In this document: positions 8,548-16,726 of the stretch, piece by piece
Layout of the letters: each line of letters starts with the position of its first letter
Numbering within the stretch: the first letter of the stretch is position 1
Source of the DNA: Labilithrix sp.
Lineage (GTDB): Bacteria; Myxococcota_A; Polyangia; Polyangiales; Polyangiaceae
Assembly (NCBI GenBank): GCA_019637105.1
Contig: JAHBWF010000074.1
Location: 1-36,523, forward strand
Length of the DNA stretch: 36,523 nucleotides
Reading direction: 5' to 3'
Notes under the pieces: generated by a model
The model's database searches: none
What the model was told of the DNA's origin: nothing
The model's input: only the letters and a program-made list of their open reading frames with translations
Translations under genes and position numbers: made by a program

Positions 8548-9501
8548 TCACGGGCACGGGTCGTCGGCGTTCGCGCCGGGCTGCTCGTCCGTCGGCCCCG
8601 GCGACGCGCCCGGATCGCCGCCGCCGCCGTTCTCGTCGGGGGGCAGCGGCGGGAGGAGCGCCGCGATCTCCGGCACCTTGTCGACGCGCGTGAAGGTGAA
8701 GCCCTCCGCCTTGAGGATCGGCACGATGTACATCACCATGTCGACCGTCCCGAGCTGCTCGGGATCGAGCTCGTTGTAGTACGGGTCGTGCATGAGCACG
8801 ATGCCGCGGCTCGCGCGCTTGATCTCGGTGACGTAGAGGTCGCCGCAGGTCGTCATCGGCGTCCGCTTCCCGTCGCTGCCGTCTTGCCAGCAGTCCCAGT
8901 CGGCGACGCGCCCGGCGGCTTCGTCCATCTTGTCGCCGACGTCCCAGAGGATCGGGCCGACGTACTTGTTCATCGGCGTGTCCGCGAGCGCCGCGAACGT
9001 GACGTCGTCGTAGTCGCCGAACGGCGGACGGAAGAGGAAGCGCTTCGTCGGGATGAACGGCTCGATCTTCGTGTCCGTGTCCGCCAGCTCCTGGACCACC
9101 TCGAGATCCGCGAGGCGCGGCGTCTCGGTCGCCGTTCCGGTGAGCGAGCGATGCGTCTCCGTGTGGTTCGCGACGAGGTGACCGTCGTCGACGAGCGCCT
9201 GCAGGACCTCCGCCGCGCCGGCCTCCAGCGAGCGGCCGTTCACGAAGAACGCCGCCTGGATCCCTTCGTCCTTCAAGTAGCGGGAGAGCTGCTTGGTGCG
9301 CGGCCCCGGGCCGTCGTCGAACGTGAGCGCGAGGCTCTTGGGGGCCATGCTCGAGCCGCGGAGCCCCGTGGTCTGGAGCGCTTGCGTCCCCGTGCACGTC
9401 TTGTCGACGGAGCTCGTCTTCGCGGATTTGTTCGAGCAGTGAACGAGCGTAGTGACGGCCGCGAGGGCCAAGAAGCCGGTGAGGGATCGGTAGGTAGCCA
9501 T
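8548..9501 (-). CDS. NodB-family polysaccharide deacetylase, predicted lipoprotein
   Basis: A 317-residue exported carbohydrate esterase 4 protein. The start chosen is ATG at 9501, which gives a signal segment (FLALAAVTTLVHC) ending at Cys22, a probable though unusual lipobox (His at -1). The CE4 motifs are in order: TFDDG with D62 and D63, HTETH with H113 and H117 for metal binding, then FRPPFGDYDD, a DWDCWQD block and the C-terminal GIVLMHDPYY carrying the catalytic His. It probably removes N-acetyl groups from peptidoglycan, chitin-like or exopolysaccharide substrates at the cell surface. The C-terminal 40 residues are a Pro/Gly/Asp-rich tail of low complexity. Upstream spacing is 284 bp with no clear promoter. 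The CE4 call is confident; the substrate is not known. Confidence 0.9.
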   Translation of the reverse strand: MATYRSLTGFLALAAVTTLVHCSNKSAKTSSVDKTCTGTQALQTTGLRGSSMAPKSLALTFDDGPGPRTKQLSRYLKDEGIQAAFFVNGRSLEAGAAEVLQALVDDGHLVANHTETHRSLTGTATETPRLADLEVVQELADTDTKIEPFIPTKRFLFRPPFGDYDDVTFAALADTPMNKYVGPILWDVGDKMDEAAGRVADWDCWQDGSDGKRTPMTTCGDLYVTEIKRASRGIVLMHDPYYNELDPEQLGTVDMVMYIVPILKAEGFTFTRVDKVPEIAALLPPLPPDENGGGGDPGASPGPTDEQPGANADDPCP

Positions 9502-9785
9502 TGGACAGCGCCTGCCAATGCATGAGCCGATCCGCGCGTCCGGCTCGCGGCAGCGGGGCGTCGTAAGAAGCGCCGGCGCGAGGATTTCTCGGCGGTCTCG
9601 CCCTCTCGGCCGGCGCGTCCCGCGCCGCGACGACGCACGTCGTACCGGGCGCTCACGCCACGTGTGACGATCGCGACGCGCCTGCCTCGCGCCCCTCGAT
9701 CGCACGCGCGAGGGGCGCACCCGCGTGGGCGCGCTCTCCGGCTCGGCTCGCCGGGCGACCACGAGGGACCGTGGCCGCCCGTCGC
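9502..9785. other. Intergenic stretch without a recognisable gene
   Basis: 284 bp between two minus-strand genes. I see no open frame with a plausible start and codon use. The only structure noted is the 10-bp hairpin at 9689-9718, listed separately. The deacetylase promoter must lie here, but no hexamer pair stands out. Confidence 0.6.
9689..9718 (-). terminator. Possible terminator hairpin after the PH-like gene
   Basis: GCGCCCCTCG (9689-9698) and CGAGGGGCGC (9709-9718) are perfect complements around a 10-nt loop, 67 nt beyond the stop of the leftward PH-like gene. No T-run follows, so it may only assist Rho-dependent ending. Confidence 0.4.
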
Positions 9786-10436
9786 TCAGGACCAGGTGCG
9801 CGGCGGCGGGTAGCTGCCGGGCGCGCCGGCGGGCGGCGGCGCGAACGGCGCGGGCGCGGGCGCGGCCCCGTACTGCCCCGGCGCCTGCGGGGGCACCGAG
9901 GCGTAGCCGGGCGCGTTCTGCTGCGGCGCGGCGAGCTGCGGGGCGGGCGGCGCGTACGAGATCTGCGGCGCGCCGTAGCCGTTCTGGGAGACGGGGGCGC
10001 CGAGCGCCGGCGCCGCCTGGTTGCCCTGGAACGCCGCCTCGACGGTCTTCGCGCCGGGGATGTTGTTCTTCATCGGCGCGAACAGGCCGAAGAAGCCGTT
10101 CGGGATGAGCATCGTGAGGCTGACCGGACCGTTCTCGCCCACGCCGCGGACGCGGAGCTTCTTCTTCATGAAGAGGCCCTTGACCTTGACCTCCTGGACG
10201 TTGCTCCAGGCGATCGAGTCGACCTGGTGCAGGCGCTGCTCGAGCGGCTGGAGGAAGCTGTAGCGGTGATCGACGAGGATCAGGCGCTGGTCGGTCGCGA
10301 GGACGAGGTACTGGCGGCGGATGAAGCCGAAGGCCCACCACGGCATGTAGCTCGTGACGGTCTGGCCGACGAGCTGCTCGCCCGGGTTGAGGATGCCACG
10401 CGAGAGAATCTGAACGTGCAGGTCGCTGAAGAACAT
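9786..10436 (-). CDS. Bacterial PH-like domain protein with Pro/Ala-rich tail
   Basis: A 216-residue protein. Residues 1-125 form a compact domain (LNPGEQLVGQTVTSYMPWW, then YLVLATDQRLILVDHR and VKVKGLFMKKKLRVRGV) typical of the bacterial PH-like/bPH fold: a lead-in about 'GE', then a transporter-independent beta-sandwich with ATDQRLILVD. Residues 140-216 are Pro, Ala, Gln, Gly and Tyr rich and probably disordered. Start is ATG at 10436 with GGAGG nine nt upstream. It is divergent from the HPF-cold-shock gene across 219 bp. bPH proteins are often linked to envelope or stress functions, but nothing here fixes a role. Confidence 0.7.
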   Translation of the reverse strand: MFFSDLHVQILSRGILNPGEQLVGQTVTSYMPWWAFGFIRRQYLVLATDQRLILVDHRYSFLQPLEQRLHQVDSIAWSNVQEVKVKGLFMKKKLRVRGVGENGPVSLTMLIPNGFFGLFAPMKNNIPGAKTVEAAFQGNQAAPALGAPVSQNGYGAPQISYAPPAPQLAAPQQNAPGYASVPPQAPGQYGAAPAPAPFAPPPAGAPGSYPPPRTWS

Positions 10437-10608
10437 GGAACCGAACCTCCGGGCCTCTCCTACGCTGCCCGAGGGGAATGCTTCCTCCCCGCGGACATTT
10501 GTTCTTCGCCCGCGAAATTCCCGCCGTCCCGGGTCGCCCGCGCCCCTCGGCGCTCGGCCGCGGGCGGCCGCCGGACGGCCGGGCACGATTGTTGAACCCC
10601 TGCGGAAA

Positions 10609-10630
10609 CGTGCACCTCCCGTTCGTGCAC
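10609..10630. promoter_or_regulatory. Paired CGTGCAC direct repeats upstream of the HPF-CSD gene
   Basis: CGTGCAC occurs at 10609-10615 and 10624-10630, 15 nt apart, just before the ribosome site (AGAGGAG at 10641-10647). The GTGCAC core is itself palindromic. They could be an operator or part of the leader; no other support. Confidence 0.3.
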
Positions 10631-10655
10631 GAGCTCAGAGAGAGGAGCCTCACGC

Positions 10656-11207
10656 ATGGCCGTGCCGGTCCAGATCACCTTCCGCGATATCCCTCCTTCC
10701 GCCGCCGTCGCGGCGCACGTCGAGCGGCGCGCCGAGAAGCTCTCGACGTTCTTCGCCCGTATGTCGAAGTGCCACGTCGTGGTGGAAGAGCCGCATCGAC
10801 ACAGCCGGCAAGGCAAGAAGTTCAAGGTCGAGATCGACATGCACGTCCCCGGCAAGGAGCTCGTCATCTCGAGGAACCCCGAAGACAGCACGGACGATCT
10901 CCACGCCACCATCGACAAGGCCTTCGACGACGCCGAGCGCGTCCTCGAGGACTACGCGCGCCAGCTCCAGCCCGACACGAAGACGCGCGTGACCCCTCCG
11001 CGCGGCGTGATCGCGAAGGTGTTCCACGAGCGCGGGTACGGCTTCATCGCCGTCGAGGGCGAGGACCAAGAGGTGTACTTCCACCGGAACAGCGTCATCG
11101 GCGAGCGCTTCGAGCGCGTGACGGTCGGCACGAAGGTGCGCTTCGCCGAGGAGGAGGGGGACAAGGGCCCGCAGGCGAGCACGGTCTACGTCGGCGGAGC
11201 GACGTGA
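10656..11207 (+). CDS. Ribosome hibernation factor (HPF/RaiA) fused to a cold-shock domain
   Basis: A 183-residue fusion. Residues 1-105 are the HPF/RaiA (sigma-54 modulation/S30EA) fold, starting VQITFRDIPPS and ending in the helix with DAERVLEDYARQL. These proteins bind the 30S decoding region and silence ribosomes in stress or stationary phase. Residues 114-180 form a cold-shock OB fold with RNP1-like RGYGFI and RNP2-like VYFHRNSV, expected to bind single-stranded RNA. The long C-terminal dimerisation domain of long HPF is absent and the cold-shock domain takes its place. Start is ATG at 10656 with AGAGGAG eight nt upstream. It ends one nt before the converging stop of the SBF-like gene. 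The fusion is clear; how the two parts cooperate is inference. Confidence 0.92.
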   Translation: MAVPVQITFRDIPPSAAVAAHVERRAEKLSTFFARMSKCHVVVEEPHRHSRQGKKFKVEIDMHVPGKELVISRNPEDSTDDLHATIDKAFDDAERVLEDYARQLQPDTKTRVTPPRGVIAKVFHERGYGFIAVEGEDQEVYFHRNSVIGERFERVTVGTKVRFAEEEGDKGPQASTVYVGGAT

Positions 11208-11208
11208 C

Positions 11209-12237
11209 TCACGCGGGCGGCGCGTCGCCCGCGTCGCGGCGCGCGTAGCGCTGTGCCAACGCGGCGCAGACCATCAGCTGGAGCTGATGGAAGAGCATCA
11301 GCGGCAGGACGATCAGGCCGACGGCGGGCCCGGCGAAGAGCAGCTTCGCCATCGGCAGCCCGCTCGCGAGGCTCTTCTTGGAGCCGCAGAAGACGATCGC
11401 GATCTCGTCCTCCTTGGAGAACCCGAGGCGGCGCGAGAGCCACGTGAGGAGGACCATCACGACGCCGAGCAGCGCCGCCGACACCAGACCGAGCAGCGCG
11501 ATGCTCGCCGGCGGCAGCCGGTGCCAGATCCCCCCGACGACGCCCTCGCTGAACGCGATGTAGACGATGAAGAGGATCGACCCGCGATCGACGTACCCGA
11601 GCCAGCGTTTGTTCCGCTCGAGCCAGTCGCCGATGAAGGGCCGCAGCGCGTGCCCGACGACGAACGGGACGAGGAGGAAGCCGACGATCTTCCACACCGC
11701 GTCGAACGACGCCGAAGCGCCCTCCCCCCCGTCGAGGAAGAGCGCGACGAGGAGCGGCGTGACGAAGACCCCGGCGAGGTTCGAGACCGTCGCGCTGCAG
11801 ATCGCGGCGGGGACGTTGCCGCGCGCGATCGACGTGAAGGCGATCGACGACTGGACGGTGGAGGGGAGCACGCTCAAGAACAAGACGCCCGACAGGAGCG
11901 CCGCCGGCATCCACGGCGAGAGCGCGGCGCGGAGGCCGAGCCCGAGCACGGGGAACAGCGCGAACGTCGCGAGCAGCACGAAGAGCTGGAGGCGCCACTG
12001 CGTCATCCCGCTCACGATGACGTGGCGCGGGAGCCGGCCGCCGTAGAGGAAGAAGAGGAGCGCGATCCCGCCGTCGGCGACGCCGCCCATGACGACGGCG
12101 ACCTGACCACGGCAGGGCAGCACCGACGCGATCGCCACGGCGGCGAGGAGCGCGAGGATGTACGGATCGAGCCGGAGTCGGGCGAGCAACGGCGCGATCC
12201 TACCGCGCGCCGCCCGCGAGCGCGCGGCCGTCGTCAT
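11209..12237 (-). CDS. SBF-like (bile acid:sodium symporter superfamily) transporter, last gene of metal-efflux operon
   Basis: A 342-residue inner-membrane protein with about ten hydrophobic segments, in the SBF-like family (PF13593; relatives YfeH and Rch1). Typical stretches are GGIALLFFLYG, LPSTVQSSIAFTSIARGN with the following ATVSNLAG, and FCGSKKSLASG. The first matches the crossing-helix regions that bind substrate and sodium in this fold. The start ATG (12237) overlaps the upstream channel gene's TGA as ATGA, so it is translationally coupled to the efflux operon. Family substrates include organic anions, and Rch1 affects calcium; here a metal-linked or counter-ion role is only inferred from position. 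It is not an ACR3 arsenite carrier by the motifs I can see. Confidence 0.85.
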   Translation of the reverse strand: MTTAARSRAARGRIAPLLARLRLDPYILALLAAVAIASVLPCRGQVAVVMGGVADGGIALLFFLYGGRLPRHVIVSGMTQWRLQLFVLLATFALFPVLGLGLRAALSPWMPAALLSGVLFLSVLPSTVQSSIAFTSIARGNVPAAICSATVSNLAGVFVTPLLVALFLDGGEGASASFDAVWKIVGFLLVPFVVGHALRPFIGDWLERNKRWLGYVDRGSILFIVYIAFSEGVVGGIWHRLPPASIALLGLVSAALLGVVMVLLTWLSRRLGFSKEDEIAIVFCGSKKSLASGLPMAKLLFAGPAVGLIVLPLMLFHQLQLMVCAALAQRYARRDAGDAPPA

Positions 12238-13541
12238 CGCCGCCCCAGCGGCACGAGGACCGCCGCGCGCTCCAGGCTCACCTCGGCGATCGCCATCTGG
12301 CGCTCGAGATCGAGCTCCTGGAGGCGCGCCTCCCACAGCGTGTTGTACGCGTCGAAGAGCTCGGCGATCGAGAACTTGGCGGCCTGGTAGCTGACCTCGG
12401 CGCGCGAGCGCATCTCGGCGGCCGCCGGGAGGGCGGCCTCGCGGTACTCGTGGAGCGCCGCCCGCGCCGCCTCCCGCGCGCGCCACGCGCCCTCGACCTC
12501 GGTCTTGATCCTCACCTTGAGCGCCTCCGTCATGAGCTCGCTCGCGTGGGCCTCGGCGAGCGAGCGCCCGACCTGGCCCTGGTTGCGATCGAAGAGCGGC
12601 AGCGGCATCGTCACGCCCGCCGTCACCTGGAGGCCGAAGGGCCCCCTTACCGCGTAGGCGCCGGCGTACAAGCTCGGCGTCGGGAGCGCGTCCTTCCGCC
12701 ACCGCTCCGCCGCGTGGTTCGAGGCGACGGCGTTGCGCCGCGACAGCTCGAGGTCGGGCCGGCGCTCGAGCGCGAGCTTGACCAGCGCGGCCTCGTCTCC
12801 GGGCCCGCGGAACGCGGCGAGGCCGGCGCGCGTCACGTGGACGCGCGTGAGGGTCGGCTCCGCCATGAGCGCGAGCAGGCGCGACTCCGCCTGCGTGCGG
12901 TCGGTGACGGCCGTGCGGATCGCCGCGCGGACCGTCGTCTCGGACGTCCTCACGCGGAGGACGTCGTAGGCGCTGGCCGCGCCCGCCTGCGTCCGCGTCT
13001 CGACGATGCGCCGGAGCCGGGCGAGCTCGCCCAGGTTCTCCTCGAGCATCGTCACGCGCGCGTCGGCGAACGCCGCCTCGACCATGGCGCCCTGGAGATC
13101 GGCCGCGCGCTCCCAGAGGAGCGACAGCACGGTCACCTCGGCGACCGACACGAGCGACTCGGCGGCGCGCCGGCGCGCCGGGATCTGGCCGAACACGGGC
13201 AGCGGCACCGAGAGCTGGGCCTCGACGCCGGACTTGCCGTCCGGGGGCGTCCCCGCGGCGAGGAGCGCGCCGCCGACGAGGAGCTCCGGGTTCGGCAGGA
13301 GCTTCGCGGTCACGACGTCGAACCGCGCCGCGCCGACCTGCGCGCGGAGCGCGGCGACCTCGGCGCTCGCGCGGAGCCACCGCTCGAAGAGCTGCTGCTC
13401 GGTGAGCGAGGGGGCGTCGGCGTCCGCCCTCTCGACCGCGCCGCTCGCCGGCGCCGGCTCGGCGGGGGCCAGGGACGGCCACGCGCCCGCGCAGGCCGTC
13501 GCGATCGCCGCGAGGAGGCGACGTCGCGGCGGGCGGCTCAC
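12234..13541 (-). CDS. Outer-membrane efflux channel, CzcC/CusC type (TolC superfamily)
   Basis: A 435-residue protein forming the outer-membrane exit duct of the RND system. After an N-terminal signal (residues 1-29, possible cleavage near PAEPA; a Cys at 17 makes a lipoprotein also possible) it has two OEP repeats of long alpha-helices and short beta segments. These contain PNPELLVGG with PLPVFGQIPARR in the first half, and PLPLFDRNQGQVG in the second, the paired signatures of CzcC-type channels. The start is GTG at 13541, overlapping the RND gene's TGA as GTGA, and the stop overlaps the next start as ATGA. Both overlaps indicate coupled translation. The gene follows the pump gene, the reverse of the classic czcCBA order. 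Assignment is confident; metal specificity comes only from the partner pump. Confidence 0.93.
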   Translation of the reverse strand: MSRPPRRRLLAAIATACAGAWPSLAPAEPAPASGAVERADADAPSLTEQQLFERWLRASAEVAALRAQVGAARFDVVTAKLLPNPELLVGGALLAAGTPPDGKSGVEAQLSVPLPVFGQIPARRRAAESLVSVAEVTVLSLLWERAADLQGAMVEAAFADARVTMLEENLGELARLRRIVETRTQAGAASAYDVLRVRTSETTVRAAIRTAVTDRTQAESRLLALMAEPTLTRVHVTRAGLAAFRGPGDEAALVKLALERRPDLELSRRNAVASNHAAERWRKDALPTPSLYAGAYAVRGPFGLQVTAGVTMPLPLFDRNQGQVGRSLAEAHASELMTEALKVRIKTEVEGAWRAREAARAALHEYREAALPAAAEMRSRAEVSYQAAKFSIAELFDAYNTLWEARLQELDLERQMAIAEVSLERAAVLVPLGRR

Positions 13542-16500
13542 GGCCCCTCCTCGAGCGACGGGGTGGGCGGAGGCGGCGCGGGCGACCGGCGGGCGACGAG
13601 CTTGTAGAGCATGGGCAACGTGACCAGGGAGAGCGCGAGGGACGTGAACAGCCCTCCGACCACGACGATCGCGAGCGGCTTCTGCGAGTCGGAGCCGATG
13701 CCGGTGCTGACGGCGGCCGGGACGAGGCCGAGCGTGGCCACGAGCGCGGTCATCACGATCGGGCGGAGGCGCGTGCGGACCGTGTCGGTCAAGGCGACGT
13801 CGATCGGGCGCCCCGCCGCGCGCTGATCTTCGACGCGCGAGACGAGGATCACGCCGGTCTGCACCGAGACGCCGAAGAGCGCCAGGAAGCCGACCCCCGC
13901 CGAGACCGAGAAGCTCGTGTCGGTCAGGACGAGGGCGGCGATCCCCCCGACCGGCGCGGTCAACAGGACGTTGAGGAAGACGACGAGGGCGTCGCGCACG
14001 CCGCGGAACGCCGCGATCAGGAGCGCCAGGATCGCGGCCAGCGTCACCGGGACGATGAGCGCCAGCCGCTCGCCGGCGCGCCGAGCGCTCTCGAACTCCC
14101 CTCCCCACTCGACGTCGTAGCCGGGCGGGACGCGGACGTCGCGCGCGACGTTCCGCTGCGCCTCGTCCACGGTCGAGCCGAGGTCGCGCTCGCGGACGCC
14201 GAAGCGCACGGCGATGTAGCGCCGCCCGTTCTCGCGGAAGATGCGCGAGGCGCCGCCGACGACGCTCACGTCGGCCACCTGCGAGAGCGGCACGAGGCGG
14301 CCGCCGGTCAGGGGCACGAGCAGCCGGCGGATGGCGTCCGTGTCGCGCCGGAGGTCCTCGGCGTAGCGCACGACGAGGTCGTGCCGCCGCTCACCGTCGA
14401 CGATGCTGGTGACGGCCTGCCCGCCGATCCCGTGCTCGACGACGTCCTCCACCGCCGCGACGGAGAGCCCGAAGCGCTCGGAGCGGTCGCGGGAGATGTC
14501 GACGTTCACGTTCGACTGCCCGAGCTCGCGGACCACGGCGAGATCGACGACGCCGTCGACGCCGCGGATGCTGGTCGCGATCCGATCGGCGAGGTCGTCG
14601 AGCGCGTTCAGGTCGTCGCCGGTGATCTTCACCGCGAGCTGCCCCTTCACGCCGGTCAGCGCCTCCTCCACGTTGTCGGAGATCGGCTGTGAGAAGCCGA
14701 ACGCGATCCCCGGGATCACGCTCACGTCGCGGTTGATCGCGGCGATGATCTCGTCCTTGCGGCCGCGAAACTCCGGGCGCCAGGACCCGCGGTCGTTCAG
14801 GACGAGGAGGAACTCGGCGTTGTAGAAGCTCGTGGGATCGGTGCCGTCGTCGGGGCGGCCGATCTGGATCGCGAGCGTGCGGATCTCCGGGTACCGCGCG
14901 AGGATCTCCCGGATCCCGACCGTCTCGCGCTCCTCGGTGTGGACGCCGTCGACGATCGCCTCGGCCTCCGAGAGGGACACGTTGACCGGCATCGTGGCCC
15001 GCATCCACACGGCGCCCTCGTCGAGGTGCGGCAAGAACTCGGTGCCGACGCGGCGGAGCAGGAGCGCGTCCGCGGCGAGCAGGAGGGCCGCCACCGCGAA
15101 GACCACCCTCGGCCGCGGGAGGAGCCTGGCCAACGCCCACCGGTAGCCCCGCCACATCACGTGGAGGAGCGGGTTCTCGCGCTCGCGGAGGCGGCGCCGG
15201 AAGAGGAGCGTCGTGAGCACGGGCACGACGGTGATCGAGACCAGGAGCGCGCCGACGAGCGCGAACGCCACGGTCCACGCCATCGGGCGGAAGAGCTTCC
15301 CCTCGACGCGCTCGAGCGTGAAGATGGGCAGGTAGGCGAGGACGATCGTCGTCATCGCGAACACCACGGGACGCGCGACCTCCCGGCTCGCCGTGGTCGC
15401 GATCTCGACGAGGTCGCAGCGCTCGTTCTTCTCCTGCTTCGCCGTCACGTGGCGGAAGACGTTCTCGACCATGACGATCGCGCCGTCGACGACCATCCCG
15501 AAGTCCAGCGCCCCGATCGAGAGGAGGTTCGCCGGGATGCCGGCGACGTCCAAGCAGATGCACGCGAAGAGCAGCGCCAGCGGGATCGTCACCGCCGCGA
15601 CGAGCGCCGCCCGGACGTTCCCGACGAAGAGGAAGAGCACGAGCGTGACGAGGGCCATCCCCTCGGCGAGGTTCGTCAGGACCGTCGACGTCGTGTGTCG
15701 GAGCAGCTCCGTGCGGTCGTAGTACGTGGCGATCTTGACGCCGCGCGGGAGGACCCGCTCGTTGACGTCGTCGATGCGCGCGTGGACCGCCTCGAGCACG
15801 GGCTCCGCCTGCGCTCCTTTCCGGAGGAGGACGATCGCGGCGACGACGTCTCGATCGGCGTCGACGCTGACGCGGCCGAGCCGAGGCTGGTGACCGACCA
15901 CCACGCGCGCGATCTGGCGGACGCGGACGGGGACGTCGTCCCTGACGGCGACCATGACGTCCTCGATCCCGTCGGCGGAGAGGAGACCTATTCCGCGGAC
16001 GTTGAGGGCGGCCCGCCCGAGCGCGATCACGCCTCCGCCCGCGTTGCCGTTCGCGTCGGCGAGCGCCTTCGCGACGTCCTCGAAGGTGATCGAGTGCGCG
16101 GCGAGGAGGACCGGATCGACCAGCACCTGGTACTGCTTGATCGTGCCTCCGAAGCTGACGACGTCCGCGACGCCGTCGGTCGCGAGCAGCTCGCGCTCGA
16201 CGACGTACTCCTCGATGTCCTTCAGCTCGTGGAGCGGCCTCGGCGGCTGCGCGACGTCGACCTCGGTGCACGGCGCGACGCGCGTCGTGGCGCAGTTGAC
16301 GAGCCGGTACCGGAGGATCTCGCCGACGGGGCTGGCGAGGGGCCCGAGCACGCTCGAGACCCCCGCCGGCAGCTCGATCCGATCGAGCCGCTCGGAGACC
16401 TGCTGGCGCGCGAAGTAGCTGTCCGTCCCGTCCTCGAAGACGACCGTGACGACGCTGAGCCCGCCGACCGACGTGGACCGGAGGGCCGTCTTCTTCGGGA

Positions 16501-16726
16501 CGCCGTTCATCACGCGCTCGGTCGGGATCGTGATCTGCCGCTCGATCTCCTCAGCCGCGTGCCCCGGCCACTGCGTGATGATCTGCACCCAGGTGTCGGC
16601 GACGTCCGGGTACGCCTCGATCGGCAGGCGCTGGAAGCTCCGGACGCCGAGCGCGATCATCACGACGACCAGCGCGAGGACGACGCCCCGACGCGCGAGC
16701 GCGAAGTCGACGACGCGCGAGATCAT
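13538..16726 (-). CDS. CzcA-family heavy-metal RND efflux pump
   Basis: A 1062-residue inner-membrane proton/metal antiporter, the right size for the HME-RND family. TM4 carries the acidic relay D408, D414 and E421 in ALDFGMVVDGAIVMVEN. This is the form found in Zn/Co/Cd/Ni pumps (CzcA/CnrA-type); Cu/Ag pumps such as CusA instead have GAMVDAAIVMIENA. Two large periplasmic loops lie between TM1-TM2 and TM7-TM8, including GGGVIALGR and EWGGEFE. An unusual insertion of about 20 residues at 142-162 contains two cysteines (C145 and C153) where CzcA proteins normally have a short link. Start is ATG at 16726, sharing one base with the preceding TGA. Divalent metal export is well supported; the exact metal is not. 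Confidence 0.95.
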   Translation of the reverse strand: MISRVVDFALARRGVVLALVVVMIALGVRSFQRLPIEAYPDVADTWVQIITQWPGHAAEEIERQITIPTERVMNGVPKKTALRSTSVGGLSVVTVVFEDGTDSYFARQQVSERLDRIELPAGVSSVLGPLASPVGEILRYRLVNCATTRVAPCTEVDVAQPPRPLHELKDIEEYVVERELLATDGVADVVSFGGTIKQYQVLVDPVLLAAHSITFEDVAKALADANGNAGGGVIALGRAALNVRGIGLLSADGIEDVMVAVRDDVPVRVRQIARVVVGHQPRLGRVSVDADRDVVAAIVLLRKGAQAEPVLEAVHARIDDVNERVLPRGVKIATYYDRTELLRHTTSTVLTNLAEGMALVTLVLFLFVGNVRAALVAAVTIPLALLFACICLDVAGIPANLLSIGALDFGMVVDGAIVMVENVFRHVTAKQEKNERCDLVEIATTASREVARPVVFAMTTIVLAYLPIFTLERVEGKLFRPMAWTVAFALVGALLVSITVVPVLTTLLFRRRLRERENPLLHVMWRGYRWALARLLPRPRVVFAVAALLLAADALLLRRVGTEFLPHLDEGAVWMRATMPVNVSLSEAEAIVDGVHTEERETVGIREILARYPEIRTLAIQIGRPDDGTDPTSFYNAEFLLVLNDRGSWRPEFRGRKDEIIAAINRDVSVIPGIAFGFSQPISDNVEEALTGVKGQLAVKITGDDLNALDDLADRIATSIRGVDGVVDLAVVRELGQSNVNVDISRDRSERFGLSVAAVEDVVEHGIGGQAVTSIVDGERRHDLVVRYAEDLRRDTDAIRRLLVPLTGGRLVPLSQVADVSVVGGASRIFRENGRRYIAVRFGVRERDLGSTVDEAQRNVARDVRVPPGYDVEWGGEFESARRAGERLALIVPVTLAAILALLIAAFRGVRDALVVFLNVLLTAPVGGIAALVLTDTSFSVSAGVGFLALFGVSVQTGVILVSRVEDQRAAGRPIDVALTDTVRTRLRPIVMTALVATLGLVPAAVSTGIGSDSQKPLAIVVVGGLFTSLALSLVTLPMLYKLVARRSPAPPPPTPSLEEGP

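Noticed and set aside
10581-10596. Sigma-54-like element GGGCACG-N4-TTGAA before the HPF-CSD gene
   Set aside because: The -12 part lacks the invariant GC, so the match was not counted.
11209-12237. Interpretation of the SBF-like gene as an ACR3 arsenite exporter
   Set aside because: The motifs fit the SBF-like (YfeH/Rch1) family, and there is no arsenic regulator or reductase nearby.
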